From positions 1-64,000 of the forward strand of contig NZ_AMZB01000104.1 in NCBI RefSeq assembly GCF_000313755.1: a stretch of DNA of 64,000 nt, written 5' to 3'. This document shows, piece by piece, positions 36,245-45,023 of this stretch. The stretch comes from Pseudomonas nitroreducens TX1. GTDB taxonomy: Bacteria > Pseudomonadota > Gammaproteobacteria > Pseudomonadales > Pseudomonadaceae. Numbering within the stretch: the first letter of the stretch is position 1; the number at the start of each line of letters is the position of its first letter. The position numbers and the translations under genes were made by a program. The notes below the pieces were generated by a model that had not been told where the DNA came from, did no database searches, and saw only the letters and a list, made by a program, of their open reading frames with translations.

Positions 36245-37159
36245 ATCAGCCGTTACCTGCGCACCCTGCCGCCCCTGGAAACCCTCATCGCCTTCGAGGC
36301 CGTCGGCCGCTATGGCAGCTTCACCCAGGCCGCTACCGAGCTGTTCCTCACCCAGAGTGCGGTGAGCAAGCAGATGCGCGCCCTGGAAGACAGCCTCAAG
36401 GTGCCGCTATTCGAGCGCAAACCCCGCGGCGTCACCCTCACCGCCGCCGGTGTCGAGCTGCTGGGCACCGTTGACATGCTCCTCGACCGCCTGCAGCACA
36501 GCGTGCGGCGCATCCGCAACGTGCACCAGAGCAACGCCGTGTCGGTACTGGCGACCCATGCCATGGCGCAGTTCTGGCTGTTCCCCAAGCTGATCGAGTT
36601 CAACAAGGCGCATCCGGGCATTGCGGTGCACGTTCACGCAATCAACGAGATGGACGAGGCGAGCCTGGTGGATTTCGACCTGGGCATCCTCTACGGCGCG
36701 GGCGACTGGACCACGCTGGACAGCCGCTTCGTGCTGCCGGAAGTGGTCTACCCCGTTGCCCGGCCGGACTTCGATGCCTCCCGCATCACCACCCTGGACC
36801 AGCTCGCCGCTGCCCCGCTGGTGCAGCTGGATACCTCGGCCTGGAGCTGCCTGGACTGGCACGACTGGTTCGGCCACTTCGGCAAGGACTATCAGCCGGC
36901 GGAGAGCGACCCGGTGTTCAACCAGCTCACCCTCGCCTACCGCGCCGTGCAGCAGGGCATGGGCATCGGCCTGGCCTGGGGTTTCATGGCCGACGAAGCC
37001 GTGGCCAATGGCGAGATGCAACGGGTGACCGATCTGGCCATGGTCACCGAGCGTGGCGAATACCTGGTGTCCCTGCGCCACCGCCAGCTGTCACCGGCGG
37101 CGAAGCTGTTCCATGACTGGCTGCTGGAATCACTGGGGCTGGGCGAAACGACCGCGTAA
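36245..37159 (+). CDS. LysR-family regulator with apparent ATC start codon
   Basis: The LysR homology begins ISRYLRTLPPLETLIAFEAV and GRYGSFTQAATELFLTQSAV, but no ATG, GTG or TTG occurs in frame between the stop at 36176 and the HTH. The codon at the expected start is ATC at 36245-36247, with the well-placed ribosome site ggagag seven bases before. An ATG to ATC change, an unusual ATC start, or a base error would explain it. An ATG at 36362 would cut off most of the HTH and could not give a working regulator. The product would be 304 residues with a GcvA-like effector domain. It is divergent from the EamA transporter gene and overlaps the HIT gene's end by 30 bp. Confidence 0.75.
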   Translation: MSRYLRTLPPLETLIAFEAVGRYGSFTQAATELFLTQSAVSKQMRALEDSLKVPLFERKPRGVTLTAAGVELLGTVDMLLDRLQHSVRRIRNVHQSNAVSVLATHAMAQFWLFPKLIEFNKAHPGIAVHVHAINEMDEASLVDFDLGILYGAGDWTTLDSRFVLPEVVYPVARPDFDASRITTLDQLAAAPLVQLDTSAWSCLDWHDWFGHFGKDYQPAESDPVFNQLTLAYRAVQQGMGIGLAWGFMADEAVANGEMQRVTDLAMVTERGEYLVSLRHRQLSPAAKLFHDWLLESLGLGETTA

Positions 37160-37621
37160 CCAGTCGATCACCTGCTCGACCGATGGCCCCTGCACGGCGG
37201 GCGGCACGGGCGCTTCGCCGAATTCGCGCCAGACGAACAGGGTCAGTTCGGCGCCGTCGGTCTGGGTGGCGGCGTCTTCGACATGAGCGAACCGAGTCAG
37301 CGAGCGATAGCGCGCATCGGCCCAGAACAATTCCTCTACCCAGGCGTATACCGGGATGAAATGGAAGTGGATGGGGAAGCCTGGCGAATGCCCGAAGCGG
37401 CCGATGTACAGCCATTTGGGTTGCAGTGTCTCTTCGAGGATGCATTGGACTTTCGCCATCAACACGCCCATTTCCGCCAGTGCGGATTCCGGCAGGTCGG
37501 CCAGGGACTCCACCGGCTGCTTCGAGCCGAGCATCAGGTAGCCCGGCAAGGCGGACGCCAGATGGTGGTTGAGCAGCCAGTGCTCGGTCTGGTGGATGAT
37601 GCGGGTGGCAGGAATCTGCAT
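37130..37621 (-). CDS. HIT-family protein, degenerate triad
   Basis: It encodes 163 residues. The histidine-triad motif reads P-I-H-F-H-F-I-P, so the second (nucleophile) and third histidines of H-x-H-x-H-x-x-P are present while the first is proline. HIT proteins hydrolyse or transfer nucleotides on phosphate-linked substrates; activity of this form is uncertain. It is convergent with the LysR gene, overlapping it by 30 bp. Confidence 0.78.
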   Translation of the reverse strand: MQIPATRIIHQTEHWLLNHHLASALPGYLMLGSKQPVESLADLPESALAEMGVLMAKVQCILEETLQPKWLYIGRFGHSPGFPIHFHFIPVYAWVEELFWADARYRSLTRFAHVEDAATQTDGAELTLFVWREFGEAPVPPAVQGPSVEQVIDWLRGRFAQPQ

Positions 37622-37669
37622 TGACTGTCGTCCAGCACAAACGGGACGCCAGCCTAGCAGACCGAAACC

Positions 37670-38359
37670 TCAGGCAAGCGCGACCCAACCGCGGAAGGCG
37701 AAGCCGACATAGAAGGCCTCGATGCGGCTGAAGCCGGCCTCCCAGAGCAGCGCTTCGTCCTGCTCGGGTGTGAGGATGTTCAGGTGCGCATCCACGGCAC
37801 CGCGAGCCTGCTGCGCATGGGCGGGTTCCATGCCGGCGCTGACAGCGAACTCGGCATAGCGCGACAGCCAGCGCGCCCGCCCGCCAGCGCCTTGCGGTAC
37901 GCAAAGATGTGCCATGACGAAGGCAGAGCCTGGCCTGAGCCGGGAGTGGATCTCCCGCAGCACCCGCAGGCGCTCCGGCTCGGGCAGGAAGTGCAAGGTC
38001 AGCAGGCAGGCACCGCCGTCGAACGGGCCCTCTGGCGCGTCTTCAATATAGCCCTGCAGCAGGTCGGCACGCTGGGTGTCCGGCCCAAGCATCTGAGCCG
38101 CCACCGCGAGCATCTCGGCGGAAGGGTCGACGCCAGTGAAGCGCCAGGCTGGCTGGGCCTCGGCGAAGGCTCGCAACTCCATACCGCCGCCCGCGCCAAG
38201 CACCAGCAAATGGCCGTCGTGCGGGGCCTGCTCGGCCAGCAGGATCGCCGCCATGCGGTGCAGATCGAACAGGCCGGGCACGAATCGCGGCGGGTTTTCC
38301 GCGTAGCGCGCGGCGGCGTCGGGGTCGTGGAAAGGGGCCATCAGTTCGGAGTGGTTCAT
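37670..38359 (-). CDS. SAM-dependent methyltransferase, class I
   Basis: It encodes 229 residues. Motif I is LLVLGAGGGMELRAF, with the acidic residue at the end of beta-2 in FTGVDPSAEML and the motif III-like region LRPGSAFVMAHLCVP. The target is unknown. It starts at ATG 38359 in MNHSELMAPFHDPDAAARYA; the longer frame overlaps the neighbouring membrane protein gene. It follows that gene by 17 bp on the same strand, so the two are probably co-transcribed. Confidence 0.85.
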   Translation of the reverse strand: MNHSELMAPFHDPDAAARYAENPPRFVPGLFDLHRMAAILLAEQAPHDGHLLVLGAGGGMELRAFAEAQPAWRFTGVDPSAEMLAVAAQMLGPDTQRADLLQGYIEDAPEGPFDGGACLLTLHFLPEPERLRVLREIHSRLRPGSAFVMAHLCVPQGAGGRARWLSRYAEFAVSAGMEPAHAQQARGAVDAHLNILTPEQDEALLWEAGFSRIEAFYVGFAFRGWVALA

Positions 38360-38376
38360 GCAGATTCCCTTGCGTT

Positions 38377-38763
38377 TCACTCGCCAGCGAACAGCTTCTT
38401 CAGCTCCCGCTCGCTCACGGCCTTGGCCATGGCGGTGAGGAACACCTTGAACAGCAGCCCGCAGAACATCGCGGTCAGGGCGATGGTGAAGAAGGTCGCC
38501 ACCAGCCAGTCCACCGGCGCCCAGCCACTGGCGATCACTACCGGACGGTAGACCAGGGTGCCGGCGATCACCACCCAGTGGCTGAAGCAATAGAAGCATT
38601 GGAAGAGGTGGCCGACCTGCGGGTGGACTTTCCAGGCCAGCGCGCGCAACGGCGCGAACAGTTCGGTCTGGGTGACGGTCATGGACAGGGCGGAGGCGGC
38701 AATCGCCAGCGCAAGGCAGATCCACAGCGCGCCGGCCAGCGGCGAGTTCAAGAGATCGATCAT
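38377..38763 (-). CDS. Small integral membrane protein, DUF1360-like
   Basis: It encodes 128 residues with three or four predicted helices. The motif CFYCFSHWVVIAGTL resembles the C-x-x-C-x-x-x-W of DUF1360 proteins, whose function is unknown. The two cysteines could bind metal. It lies upstream of the methyltransferase gene in the same direction. An Rrf2-like operator lies about 45 bp upstream of its start. Confidence 0.6.
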   Translation of the reverse strand: MIDLLNSPLAGALWICLALAIAASALSMTVTQTELFAPLRALAWKVHPQVGHLFQCFYCFSHWVVIAGTLVYRPVVIASGWAPVDWLVATFFTIALTAMFCGLLFKVFLTAMAKAVSERELKKLFAGE

Positions 38764-38806
38764 GGGTGGGCTCCTGAGGATTGCGAAAAAGCTTTGAATA
38801 TCTCGC

Positions 38807-38819
38807 TACTTTTAAAGTA
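38807..38819. promoter_or_regulatory. Candidate Rrf2-type operator
   Basis: tactttTaaagta is a perfect 13-bp palindrome between the DUF1360-like gene and the rrf2 gene (38764-38878 interval). It sits where it could repress the membrane protein/methyltransferase operon. Binding by the adjacent Rrf2 protein is an inference. Confidence 0.5.
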
Positions 38820-38878
38820 ACTTGATTAAACACACAGGGTCAACGCCAGTCATCGACCGGCATTTCAGCCAGCAACCA

Positions 38879-39310
38879 TCAGTGGTTTTTCGGGTAGAGC
38901 GCGGTGAAGCGTTCGGCGAGATCGGCCAGGGACACGGCACCCAGTCGCTCCAGGAGGATGGCGGTGGCCTGTTCCATGGCGTCCTGCAGCGCATCATTGA
39001 CCACCTTTTCCACCAGGCAGTCCGGATGCACGTTGTCGAAGCCCATCGCGAACAGGCGCTCGCTGCCCACCGCGCGGTAGACATCCAGCAGCGTGACCTG
39101 GGCCAGGTCGCAGTCCAGCGTCCATCCGCCGCCATGGCCCTTCTCAGAGCGCACGTAGCCGGCCTCGCGCAGGCCGCCCATGGTCCGCCGCACCACGGCC
39201 GGGTTGGTGCCGAGCATCTGGGCGATGCGCTCGGAGGTCACGGGCTGGTCGTCGCGGGCCATGTGCAGCAGCACGTGGAGCATGCGCGAGAGGCGGCTGT
39301 CGGTTCGCAC
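38879..39310 (-). CDS. Rrf2-family transcriptional regulator
   Basis: It encodes 143 residues with a winged HTH (SRLSRMLHVLLHMARDDQPV ... IAQMLGTNPAVVRRTMGGLREAGYV) and the glycine-rich wing KGHGGGWTLD. The three-cysteine iron-sulfur cluster loop of IscR or NsrR is absent; only scattered cysteines (in LDCDL and PDCLVE) remain, so it is more like the cluster-free YwnA/CymR type. It is on the same strand as and upstream of the DUF1360-like gene. Confidence 0.85.
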   Translation of the reverse strand: MRTDSRLSRMLHVLLHMARDDQPVTSERIAQMLGTNPAVVRRTMGGLREAGYVRSEKGHGGGWTLDCDLAQVTLLDVYRAVGSERLFAMGFDNVHPDCLVEKVVNDALQDAMEQATAILLERLGAVSLADLAERFTALYPKNH

Positions 39311-39454
39311 GGCGGGGTCTCGAAGGTGGAGGCGCCTGCATCATCGCACCCGGCCCAGGCGCGGTTCAAACCCGCCTGCCACTGGCATTGCCACGGGAAT
39401 GGGCGACAATGGCGGTCATCCACCCTCTTCCGCCTCGCCGCGAGCCTCCCGACC

Positions 39455-39958
39455 ATGAACGACCTGTCCATCCAACTGGTGCAGACCGGCCCTGAACACC
39501 AGGACCTGATCCGCAACCTCTACCAGTACTACGCCTACGAGTCGTCGGACTGGGAGGACGAGGACGTGGAGGTCGACGGCCGCTTCTACATCCACGAGGA
39601 GCACCTGGCGCGCTACTGGAGCGAGCCGGAGTGGAGCGCCAACCTGATCCTCGCCGACGGTTTCATCGCCGGCTTCCTGTTGGTGGAGGGCAGCGAACTG
39701 CCGGGTATCGACGCGTTGGAGCTGTCGGACCTTTTCGTGCTGAAGAAGTACCGTCGCAGAGGGATTGGCCGTGCCCTGGCCAACCAGGTGCTGCTGGGCA
39801 ATCCCGGCCCCTGGCTGGTGCGTTTCTACGCTCAGGACGAGGTGGCGGCGGCCTTCTGGAAAGCGGTGTTCGCCGACCTGCCGCGCCCGGTGCAGAGTGT
39901 CGAGCCAGGCGACGATCCACAGCTGGTGAGCTACCTGATCAGCCCGGCCACGCACTGA
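39455..39958 (+). CDS. GNAT-family N-acetyltransferase
   Basis: It encodes 167 residues. Acetyl-CoA-binding motif A is VLKKYRRRGIGRALA with the Q/R-x-x-G-x-G/A pattern, and it ends LVRFYAQDEVAAAFWKAVF. The substrate is not predictable. The start is ATG 39455 (MNDLSIQLVQTGPEHQDLIR); upstream frame extension to 38822 covers the antisense of rrf2. It is a monocistronic gene divergent from rrf2. Confidence 0.85.
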   Translation: MNDLSIQLVQTGPEHQDLIRNLYQYYAYESSDWEDEDVEVDGRFYIHEEHLARYWSEPEWSANLILADGFIAGFLLVEGSELPGIDALELSDLFVLKKYRRRGIGRALANQVLLGNPGPWLVRFYAQDEVAAAFWKAVFADLPRPVQSVEPGDDPQLVSYLISPATH

Positions 39959-40067
39959 AAACCCTGTACGCCAGGATCAGTCTTCTGTCATTTCCGATCA
40001 TTGAGCGCGCTGCCGGACCGGCCGTATCGTCCTGAGTGAACAACAAGAACTCTCAAGAGGTATTCCC

Positions 40068-40511
40068 GTGACCGCATTGAACCTGCACCCCCAGGCCGCC
40101 GCTTCGCAGGCCAGCTGGCACCAGATGGTGGCCGCCAGGAATCTGTCCAACCTGCCGCAACTGCTGGCACCCAACGCGGTGTTCCGCTCGCCCATGGCGC
40201 ACTCGCCCTACCCCGGCGCCCCGGTGGTCTCGACCATCCTCAACACCGTGCTGCAAGTGTTCGATAACTTCACCTACCACCGCGAACTGGCCACCGGCGA
40301 CGGCCTGACCGTGGTGCTGGAGTTCAGCGCCACGGTGAACGGCAAGGACCTCAAGGGCATCGACATGATCCGCTTCGACGAAGACGGCAAGATCGTCGAG
40401 TTCGAAGTGATGGTCCGCCCGCTCAGCGGCCTGCAGGCGCTGGGCGAGGAAATGGGCCGGCGCCTGGCGCCCTACCTCGCGGCCGCCAAGGCGCAGACCG
40501 CCAAGAGCTGA
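40068..40511 (+). CDS. SnoaL-like / NTF2-fold protein
   Basis: It encodes 147 residues with a GTG start after agagg. NTF2-like cone proteins show the pattern of an N-terminal helix, APNAVFRSPMAHSPYPG and a C-terminal sheet (VVLEFSATVNGKDLKGIDMIRFDEDGKIVEFEVMVRP). They bind small hydrophobic ligands or act as isomerases or hydrolases; no specific activity can be assigned. It is followed 58 bp later by the thioredoxin-like gene. Confidence 0.75.
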   Translation: MTALNLHPQAAASQASWHQMVAARNLSNLPQLLAPNAVFRSPMAHSPYPGAPVVSTILNTVLQVFDNFTYHRELATGDGLTVVLEFSATVNGKDLKGIDMIRFDEDGKIVEFEVMVRPLSGLQALGEEMGRRLAPYLAAAKAQTAKS

Positions 40512-40569
40512 TTGCCCGCCACGGGGATTTCTGCTGGGATGAGCCATCACCCGTTTCAAGGAAATCCCC

Positions 40570-41082
40570 ATGGCCTCCTATGAGGAACTCTTCTCCATCG
40601 GCGAAGGCTTCGACGCCTTCGTCGCCCACGGCCTGCCCGGCGAGATCGCCGGCGTGCGCACGGTCCAGCAGTTGCTGGCCGAGCCCGGCACGATCAGCGC
40701 CGATACCCTGCGCCGCATCCAGGCCGTCGAGGGCCGCTACCGCCTGCTGATCGCCGGCGAGATGTGGTGCCCGGACTGCCAGATCAACGTTACCGTGATG
40801 GACCACCTGCAACGCCTGCAACCGCGCGTGGAACTGGCGGTGATCACCAAGGGCCGTGCCGAGGATGACCTGCGCGAGCGCATGGAACTGGATCGCATCC
40901 TGATCCCGGTGGCGCTGGTGCTCGATGGCGACTTCCAGCCGGTGGGGCGTTTCATCGAACGACCGCAGGACGTGGTGGCGGGTGGTGATGCGCTCAAGCC
41001 CGCCTACCGTGCTGGCGAGTATCTGGAGAGCACACTGCTCGATCTGCTCGATCTGTTCGAGAGAGCCGAAGGCCGCGCCTGA
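40570..41082 (+). CDS. Thioredoxin-like protein with WCPDC motif
   Basis: It encodes 170 residues, with the redox motif MWCPDC (C67, C70) after a strand RLLIAGEMW, followed by a helix. It has the layout of the thioredoxin family of small cytoplasmic oxidoreductases found in Pseudomonas and Bacillus. It has no signal peptide. A strong bidirectional terminator lies downstream, beyond a REP cluster. Confidence 0.82.
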   Translation: MASYEELFSIGEGFDAFVAHGLPGEIAGVRTVQQLLAEPGTISADTLRRIQAVEGRYRLLIAGEMWCPDCQINVTVMDHLQRLQPRVELAVITKGRAEDDLRERMELDRILIPVALVLDGDFQPVGRFIERPQDVVAGGDALKPAYRAGEYLESTLLDLLDLFERAEGRA

Positions 41083-41363
41083 GGAGCAAGGTGGTGATCT
41101 GAACCTGTAGGAGCGAGCTTGCTCGCGAACCGCCCAACGTCAGATACGCAGGGCGGATAACCTGGAACAGGTTATCCGCCGGCACTTCGCGGCGGATAAC
41201 GCTGGCGCGTTATACGCCCTACGGGCTGAACCTGTAGGAGCGAGCTTGCTCGCGAACTGCCCCATACCGCAGTCGCCGGCAGATTGTTCGCGAGCAAGCT
41301 CGCTCCTACAAACAGCAAAAAAGCCCCACGATGCGGGGCTTTTTTTCGTTCAGGCCAGGCGGA
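41083..41363. repeat. Composite repeat cluster: REP family A, family B, and REP pair
   Basis: Family A begins gtaggagcgagcttgctcgc at 41107. A family B-like block follows (gggcggataacc ... gttatacgccctacg, 41151-41222), then a second family A copy at 41234-41257 and its inverted partner gttcgcgagcaagctcgctc at 41286-41309. The remaining bases hold only the terminator at 41322. Nested REP copies of this kind are intergenic in Pseudomonas. Confidence 0.75.
41316..41347. terminator. Bidirectional rho-independent terminator
   Basis: agccccacgatgcggggct flanked by aaaaaa on the left and ttttttt on the right. It can serve both the thioredoxin-like gene (plus) and the TonB receptor gene (minus). 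Confidence 0.85.
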
Positions 41364-43766
41364 TCACATCGAGTACTTCACCGTGAACATCAGGTTGCGC
41401 GGCTCGCCGTAGTTCAGGTTGCCGAAGCTGATGCCGCTGTAATAGTACTTGTCGAAGATGTTGTTGAAGTTCACCCGGGTGTCGATGTTCTCGTTGACCT
41501 TGTAGCCGAGCATGGCGTTGGTCACCGTGTAGCCACCCTGCTGGAAGCCGGTGCTGGTGTCCTCGGTCTGGCTCTGGGTCACGAGGTTGCCGCCAACGCG
41601 CCATTTGTGCAGTTCGCCCGGCAGGTTGTAGCTGGTGGCGAGCTTGAACAGGTGGCGCGGCTTGGTCGGGTCGAAGGGCTTGCCGACGTTGTCTTCGTTG
41701 CTGTCGTGCTTGTATTTGGCGTCGACGTAGGTGTATCCCGCCATGGCTTGCCAGTTCTCGGTCAGCGCGCCGCTCACTTCCATGTCCACGCCCTGGCTGC
41801 GGACCTTGCCCGAGGCACGGGAGCAGTACATGGAGGTCGGCGAACTGGGGCACGGCGAGGGGCCGCTGGTGTCGTCGGTGGCGCGGTTTTCCTGGTCGAT
41901 CTGGAACAGCGCGACCTGGGTGTTCAGCGTGCCGCCGAAGTGCTCGCCCTTCAGGCCGATCTCGTAGTTCTTGCCGGTGATCGGATCGAGCAGGCTGCCG
42001 CTGGAGTCGAAGTTGCTCTGCGGCTTGAAGATGTCGGTGTAGCTGGCATAGACCGAATACACATCGTTCAGGTCATAGACCACGCCGGCGTAGCGGGTGA
42101 CGTTGCGGGTGACCTTCTGGGTGCCGGTCTCGTTGTGCGGGTCGGCCTCGTACCAGTCCAGGCGGCCGCCGAGAATCACCTTGAGCGGGTCGGCGATGTT
42201 CAGGCGGGTGGTGACGTAGGCGCCCTTCTGCTCCTGGTCGAGCTTCATGCCCCACAGGTTCATGTCGATGTCGGGCTTGGCCACCGAGGACGGGTCCCAT
42301 TTGGTCGGGTCGAACGGGGTGACCGGCGAGCCGTCCTTGTAGTACAGGTCGCCCCAGCCGCCGTGGCCATCGAAGCGCTCTTCGCGGTAGCTGCCGCCGA
42401 ATACCAGCTCGTGCTCGCGGCCGAAGGCCTGGAACGGCCCGTTGGCGAAGGCGTCGTAGCTCTGGTGGTCGTCGGTGTAGGAGTACTTGCCCGGTCCCTG
42501 GATCATGGTCGGACAGCCTTCGGTGTAGTAGCAGCTGTTGTACAGGCCAAGCATCTCGATGCGCGCCCACAGCTTGTCGGCGGCGACCTTCATCTGCCAG
42601 CCGTTGTCGAAGCGGTGCACCACGTCGCCAAACAGGTGGGTGGTGGTGGTATCCCAGTAGGACCAGTCGGCGCCGTAGTAGTCGGAGCGCTTGAGGTCCA
42701 GGTGGCGGCCGCCCAGCGGCGCCGGCAGGCCTACCCAATTGTCGTTCTTGTTGTCGTTCTGGTAGGACGCGCCCAGGGTCAGGGTGGTATCCGGATTCAG
42801 GTCGGCCTCGGTGATACCGTAGAGCACGCCGCGCTCGCCGCTGACCACGTCCTGGAAGCTGTCGCGGGTCTCGTAGGCGGCCACCGCGCGACCACGCAGG
42901 GTACCTTCGCTGTTCAGCGGGCCGGAGACGTCGACCTGGCTGCGGTAGCGGTCCCAGGTGCCGGCGCTGCCTTCCAGGCTCAGGTGGAAGTCCTGGGTCG
43001 GGCGCTTGCGCACCATGTTGACGGCGGCGGCCGGGTTGCCGGCGCCCTGCATCAGCCCCGTTGCGCCGCGCACCACTTCGACGCGGTCGAACATCGCCAG
43101 GTCCGCGGCGGAAATCACGTCCTGGGTGTAGGTGGAAATGCTGGTGGCGAGCCCGTCGTACATGATGTTGTCGACGTCGAAACCGCGCGCGGCGTAGCTC
43201 ACCCGCGCGGGGCCATATTGCTGGACGGTCATGCCGGTGACGCCGCGGATCGCATCGTCGAGGTCCTGCATGTTCTGGTCGTCCATCTGCTGGCGGGTGA
43301 CCACGCTGACCGACTGCGGCGTCTCGCGGACGGTCATGTTCAGCTTGGTGGAGGTCTGCATCACGCCCGTGGTGTAGGAACCGGTGCCTTCGGTGGTACC
43401 CGGCGCCACGCTGGCCGCGCCGACGATGTCGGTGGCGCCCAGGTCGACGCTGTCATTGCCCGACGCGCCGCGTGCGGTACCGCTGACCTGCGCGTTATTG
43501 CCGTTGACCGTGCCCTGCAGGCCACTGTCCGCCAGCAGACGATCGAGTGCCTCGCTCGGCTCCATGTTGCCCTTGAGTGCCGGCGCGCCAACCTTGGCGA
43601 TCTGGGCACGATCATAGGAAATCCGCATTCCGGTTGCGGATTGCAACTGCTCCAGGGAAGCGGCCAGGGGCTGCTTGGGCAGGTCGATGGCCACAGGGGC
43701 CGCCACTGCGGGGAGAGCAAAAGTGGAGAGACTGAGCAGGAGCGCTCCCGACGCTACGTCTTTCAT
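41364..43766 (-). CDS. TonB-dependent siderophore receptor with secretin/TonB short N-terminal (STN) domain
   Basis: It encodes 800 residues. After a signal peptide (MKDVASGALLLSLSTFALPAVA) comes an STN signalling domain (about 25-95, AIDLPKQPLAASLEQLQSAT), then the plug (ETPQSVSVVTRQQMDDQNMQ ... RGFDVDNIMYDG) and a 22-strand barrel ending FTVKYSM. STN receptors of the FpvA/FoxA type import ferric siderophores and signal to FecR/FecI pairs, but no such genes are adjacent, so signalling partners must be elsewhere or absent. The start is the ATG at 43766 with aagga upstream. Confidence 0.92.
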   Translation of the reverse strand: MKDVASGALLLSLSTFALPAVAAPVAIDLPKQPLAASLEQLQSATGMRISYDRAQIAKVGAPALKGNMEPSEALDRLLADSGLQGTVNGNNAQVSGTARGASGNDSVDLGATDIVGAASVAPGTTEGTGSYTTGVMQTSTKLNMTVRETPQSVSVVTRQQMDDQNMQDLDDAIRGVTGMTVQQYGPARVSYAARGFDVDNIMYDGLATSISTYTQDVISAADLAMFDRVEVVRGATGLMQGAGNPAAAVNMVRKRPTQDFHLSLEGSAGTWDRYRSQVDVSGPLNSEGTLRGRAVAAYETRDSFQDVVSGERGVLYGITEADLNPDTTLTLGASYQNDNKNDNWVGLPAPLGGRHLDLKRSDYYGADWSYWDTTTTHLFGDVVHRFDNGWQMKVAADKLWARIEMLGLYNSCYYTEGCPTMIQGPGKYSYTDDHQSYDAFANGPFQAFGREHELVFGGSYREERFDGHGGWGDLYYKDGSPVTPFDPTKWDPSSVAKPDIDMNLWGMKLDQEQKGAYVTTRLNIADPLKVILGGRLDWYEADPHNETGTQKVTRNVTRYAGVVYDLNDVYSVYASYTDIFKPQSNFDSSGSLLDPITGKNYEIGLKGEHFGGTLNTQVALFQIDQENRATDDTSGPSPCPSSPTSMYCSRASGKVRSQGVDMEVSGALTENWQAMAGYTYVDAKYKHDSNEDNVGKPFDPTKPRHLFKLATSYNLPGELHKWRVGGNLVTQSQTEDTSTGFQQGGYTVTNAMLGYKVNENIDTRVNFNNIFDKYYYSGISFGNLNYGEPRNLMFTVKYSM

Positions 43767-43874
43767 CTGCAGAAGGATCCTTCGGTGCGAGGTTTTGCGC
43801 TCTGGCGGCGCAATGACTCGGGTTGGCGAATGCTGACGTGGTGGACGCCAGCGGGGAGCCAAAGTGTATGCAGA

Positions 43875-43892
43875 TGTAAATTAATTGTAAAT
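43875..43892. promoter_or_regulatory. AT-rich promoter region of the TonB receptor with tgtaaat direct repeat
   Basis: tgtaaat occurs at 43875-43881 and 43886-43892, 11 bp apart, in a very AT-rich stretch upstream of the receptor gene. A Fur site would be expected but I see no good match. The surrounding 216-bp interval (43767-43982) holds no other feature. Confidence 0.35.
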
Positions 43893-43982
43893 GCGAAGTG
43901 TTTGTATCTTATCTCCTATTATTGTCCTTGAATTCGCACCGCCTCCTTTCCTCAAAAGGTCGCACCGTAGTCGGGTCCGCTC

Positions 43983-44891
43983 CTACGCGCGCGTCTCCAG
44001 CATGAACTCGATGAAGGCGCGCACCCGCGACGGCACATGGCGCGCGTGCGGGTAGATCAGCAGGAATGGCCGTGTCGTCCGGCCGTAGTCCTTGAGCACT
44101 TCCACCAAGTCGCCCCGCTCCAGTTCCTCCTGCACAGTGAAGCGATAGGCCTGCATCAGCCCGCCGCCGAACTTGGCCAGGGTCGCGGTAGCGAGGTAAT
44201 CCTCCAGCACGGTGAAGCCGCCAGCCGTCTCGATTTCCACTGGCTTGCCGTCGACCTGGAACGTCCAGGGCACGCGGCGCCCGGTGCTGGGCAGTTCGAA
44301 CTGGATACATTCATGCCTGGCGAGATCGTCCGGCGTATGCGGCGTGCCGGCACGCGCCAGGTATTCGGGCGTGGCGACGACCACGTTCTCCGCCTCCTCG
44401 AGGCGCCGCGCCACCAGGCTGGAATCCGCCGGGTCGCGGCCACGGATGGCGAGGTCGTAGCCCTCGTTGGCGAAGTCGATATTGCGGTTGCTGACATGCA
44501 CCTCCACCTGCACCTGCGGATAACGTCGGCGAAACTCCGGCAGCCGCGGGAACAAGCGGTAATGCGCGTAGGGCGTCGGCACGCTGATGCGCAGGCGCCC
44601 GGAGGCAATGCTCTGGCCGCCGCTGACCGCGCGCTCGGCATCCACCAGTTGGGTCAGTGCCTGCCGGCATTGCTCGAAGTAATTGCGGCCATCGTCGGTC
44701 AGGCGCATCTGCCGCGTAGTGCGGACGAACAGGCGCACGCCCAGGCGCTCCTCCAGGCGCGCCACCGAGCGACTCACCGCGGCCGGCGTGATGCCCGCCT
44801 CGTTGGCGGCGGCGGTAAAGCTGCCGGTCTCCGCAGCCAGGCAGAACAACTCGATGCTGCCCAGTTGCAGATCGTCGAAATGGCGCGTCAT
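43983..44891 (-). CDS. LysR-family transcriptional regulator
   Basis: It encodes 302 residues with HTH SIELFCLAAETGSFTAAANEAGITPAAVSRSVARLEERLG followed by VRTTRQMRLTDDGRNYFEQC, the CrgA/AaeR-like branch that often regulates divergent oxidoreductase genes. It is divergent from the SDR-tautomerase pair at 45024 and 45788, so these are its likely targets. The interval 44892-45023 is AT-rich near attaattacatgaagtatc. Confidence 0.88.
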   Translation of the reverse strand: MTRHFDDLQLGSIELFCLAAETGSFTAAANEAGITPAAVSRSVARLEERLGVRLFVRTTRQMRLTDDGRNYFEQCRQALTQLVDAERAVSGGQSIASGRLRISVPTPYAHYRLFPRLPEFRRRYPQVQVEVHVSNRNIDFANEGYDLAIRGRDPADSSLVARRLEEAENVVVATPEYLARAGTPHTPDDLARHECIQFELPSTGRRVPWTFQVDGKPVEIETAGGFTVLEDYLATATLAKFGGGLMQAYRFTVQEELERGDLVEVLKDYGRTTRPFLLIYPHARHVPSRVRAFIEFMLETRA

Positions 44892-45023
44892 GGCATGACT
44901 CTATTAATTACATGAAGTATCAATTCAAATGCCATCAGCCTCATTTTTCAATTACCGATTGCAACCTAGATTGGCCTCCAAGACGCGGGCACACCGCCCC
45001 GCCCCACTCTCGGAGATCTCACC

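Noticed and set aside
43767..43925. Fur box upstream of the TonB receptor
   Set aside because: The region is AT-rich, but no segment matches the gataatgataatcattatc consensus well enough.
41331..43931. An 866-codon plus-strand open frame
   Set aside because: It mirrors the TonB receptor gene and has no recognisable domain; the minus-strand frame has a signal peptide, STN, plug and barrel.
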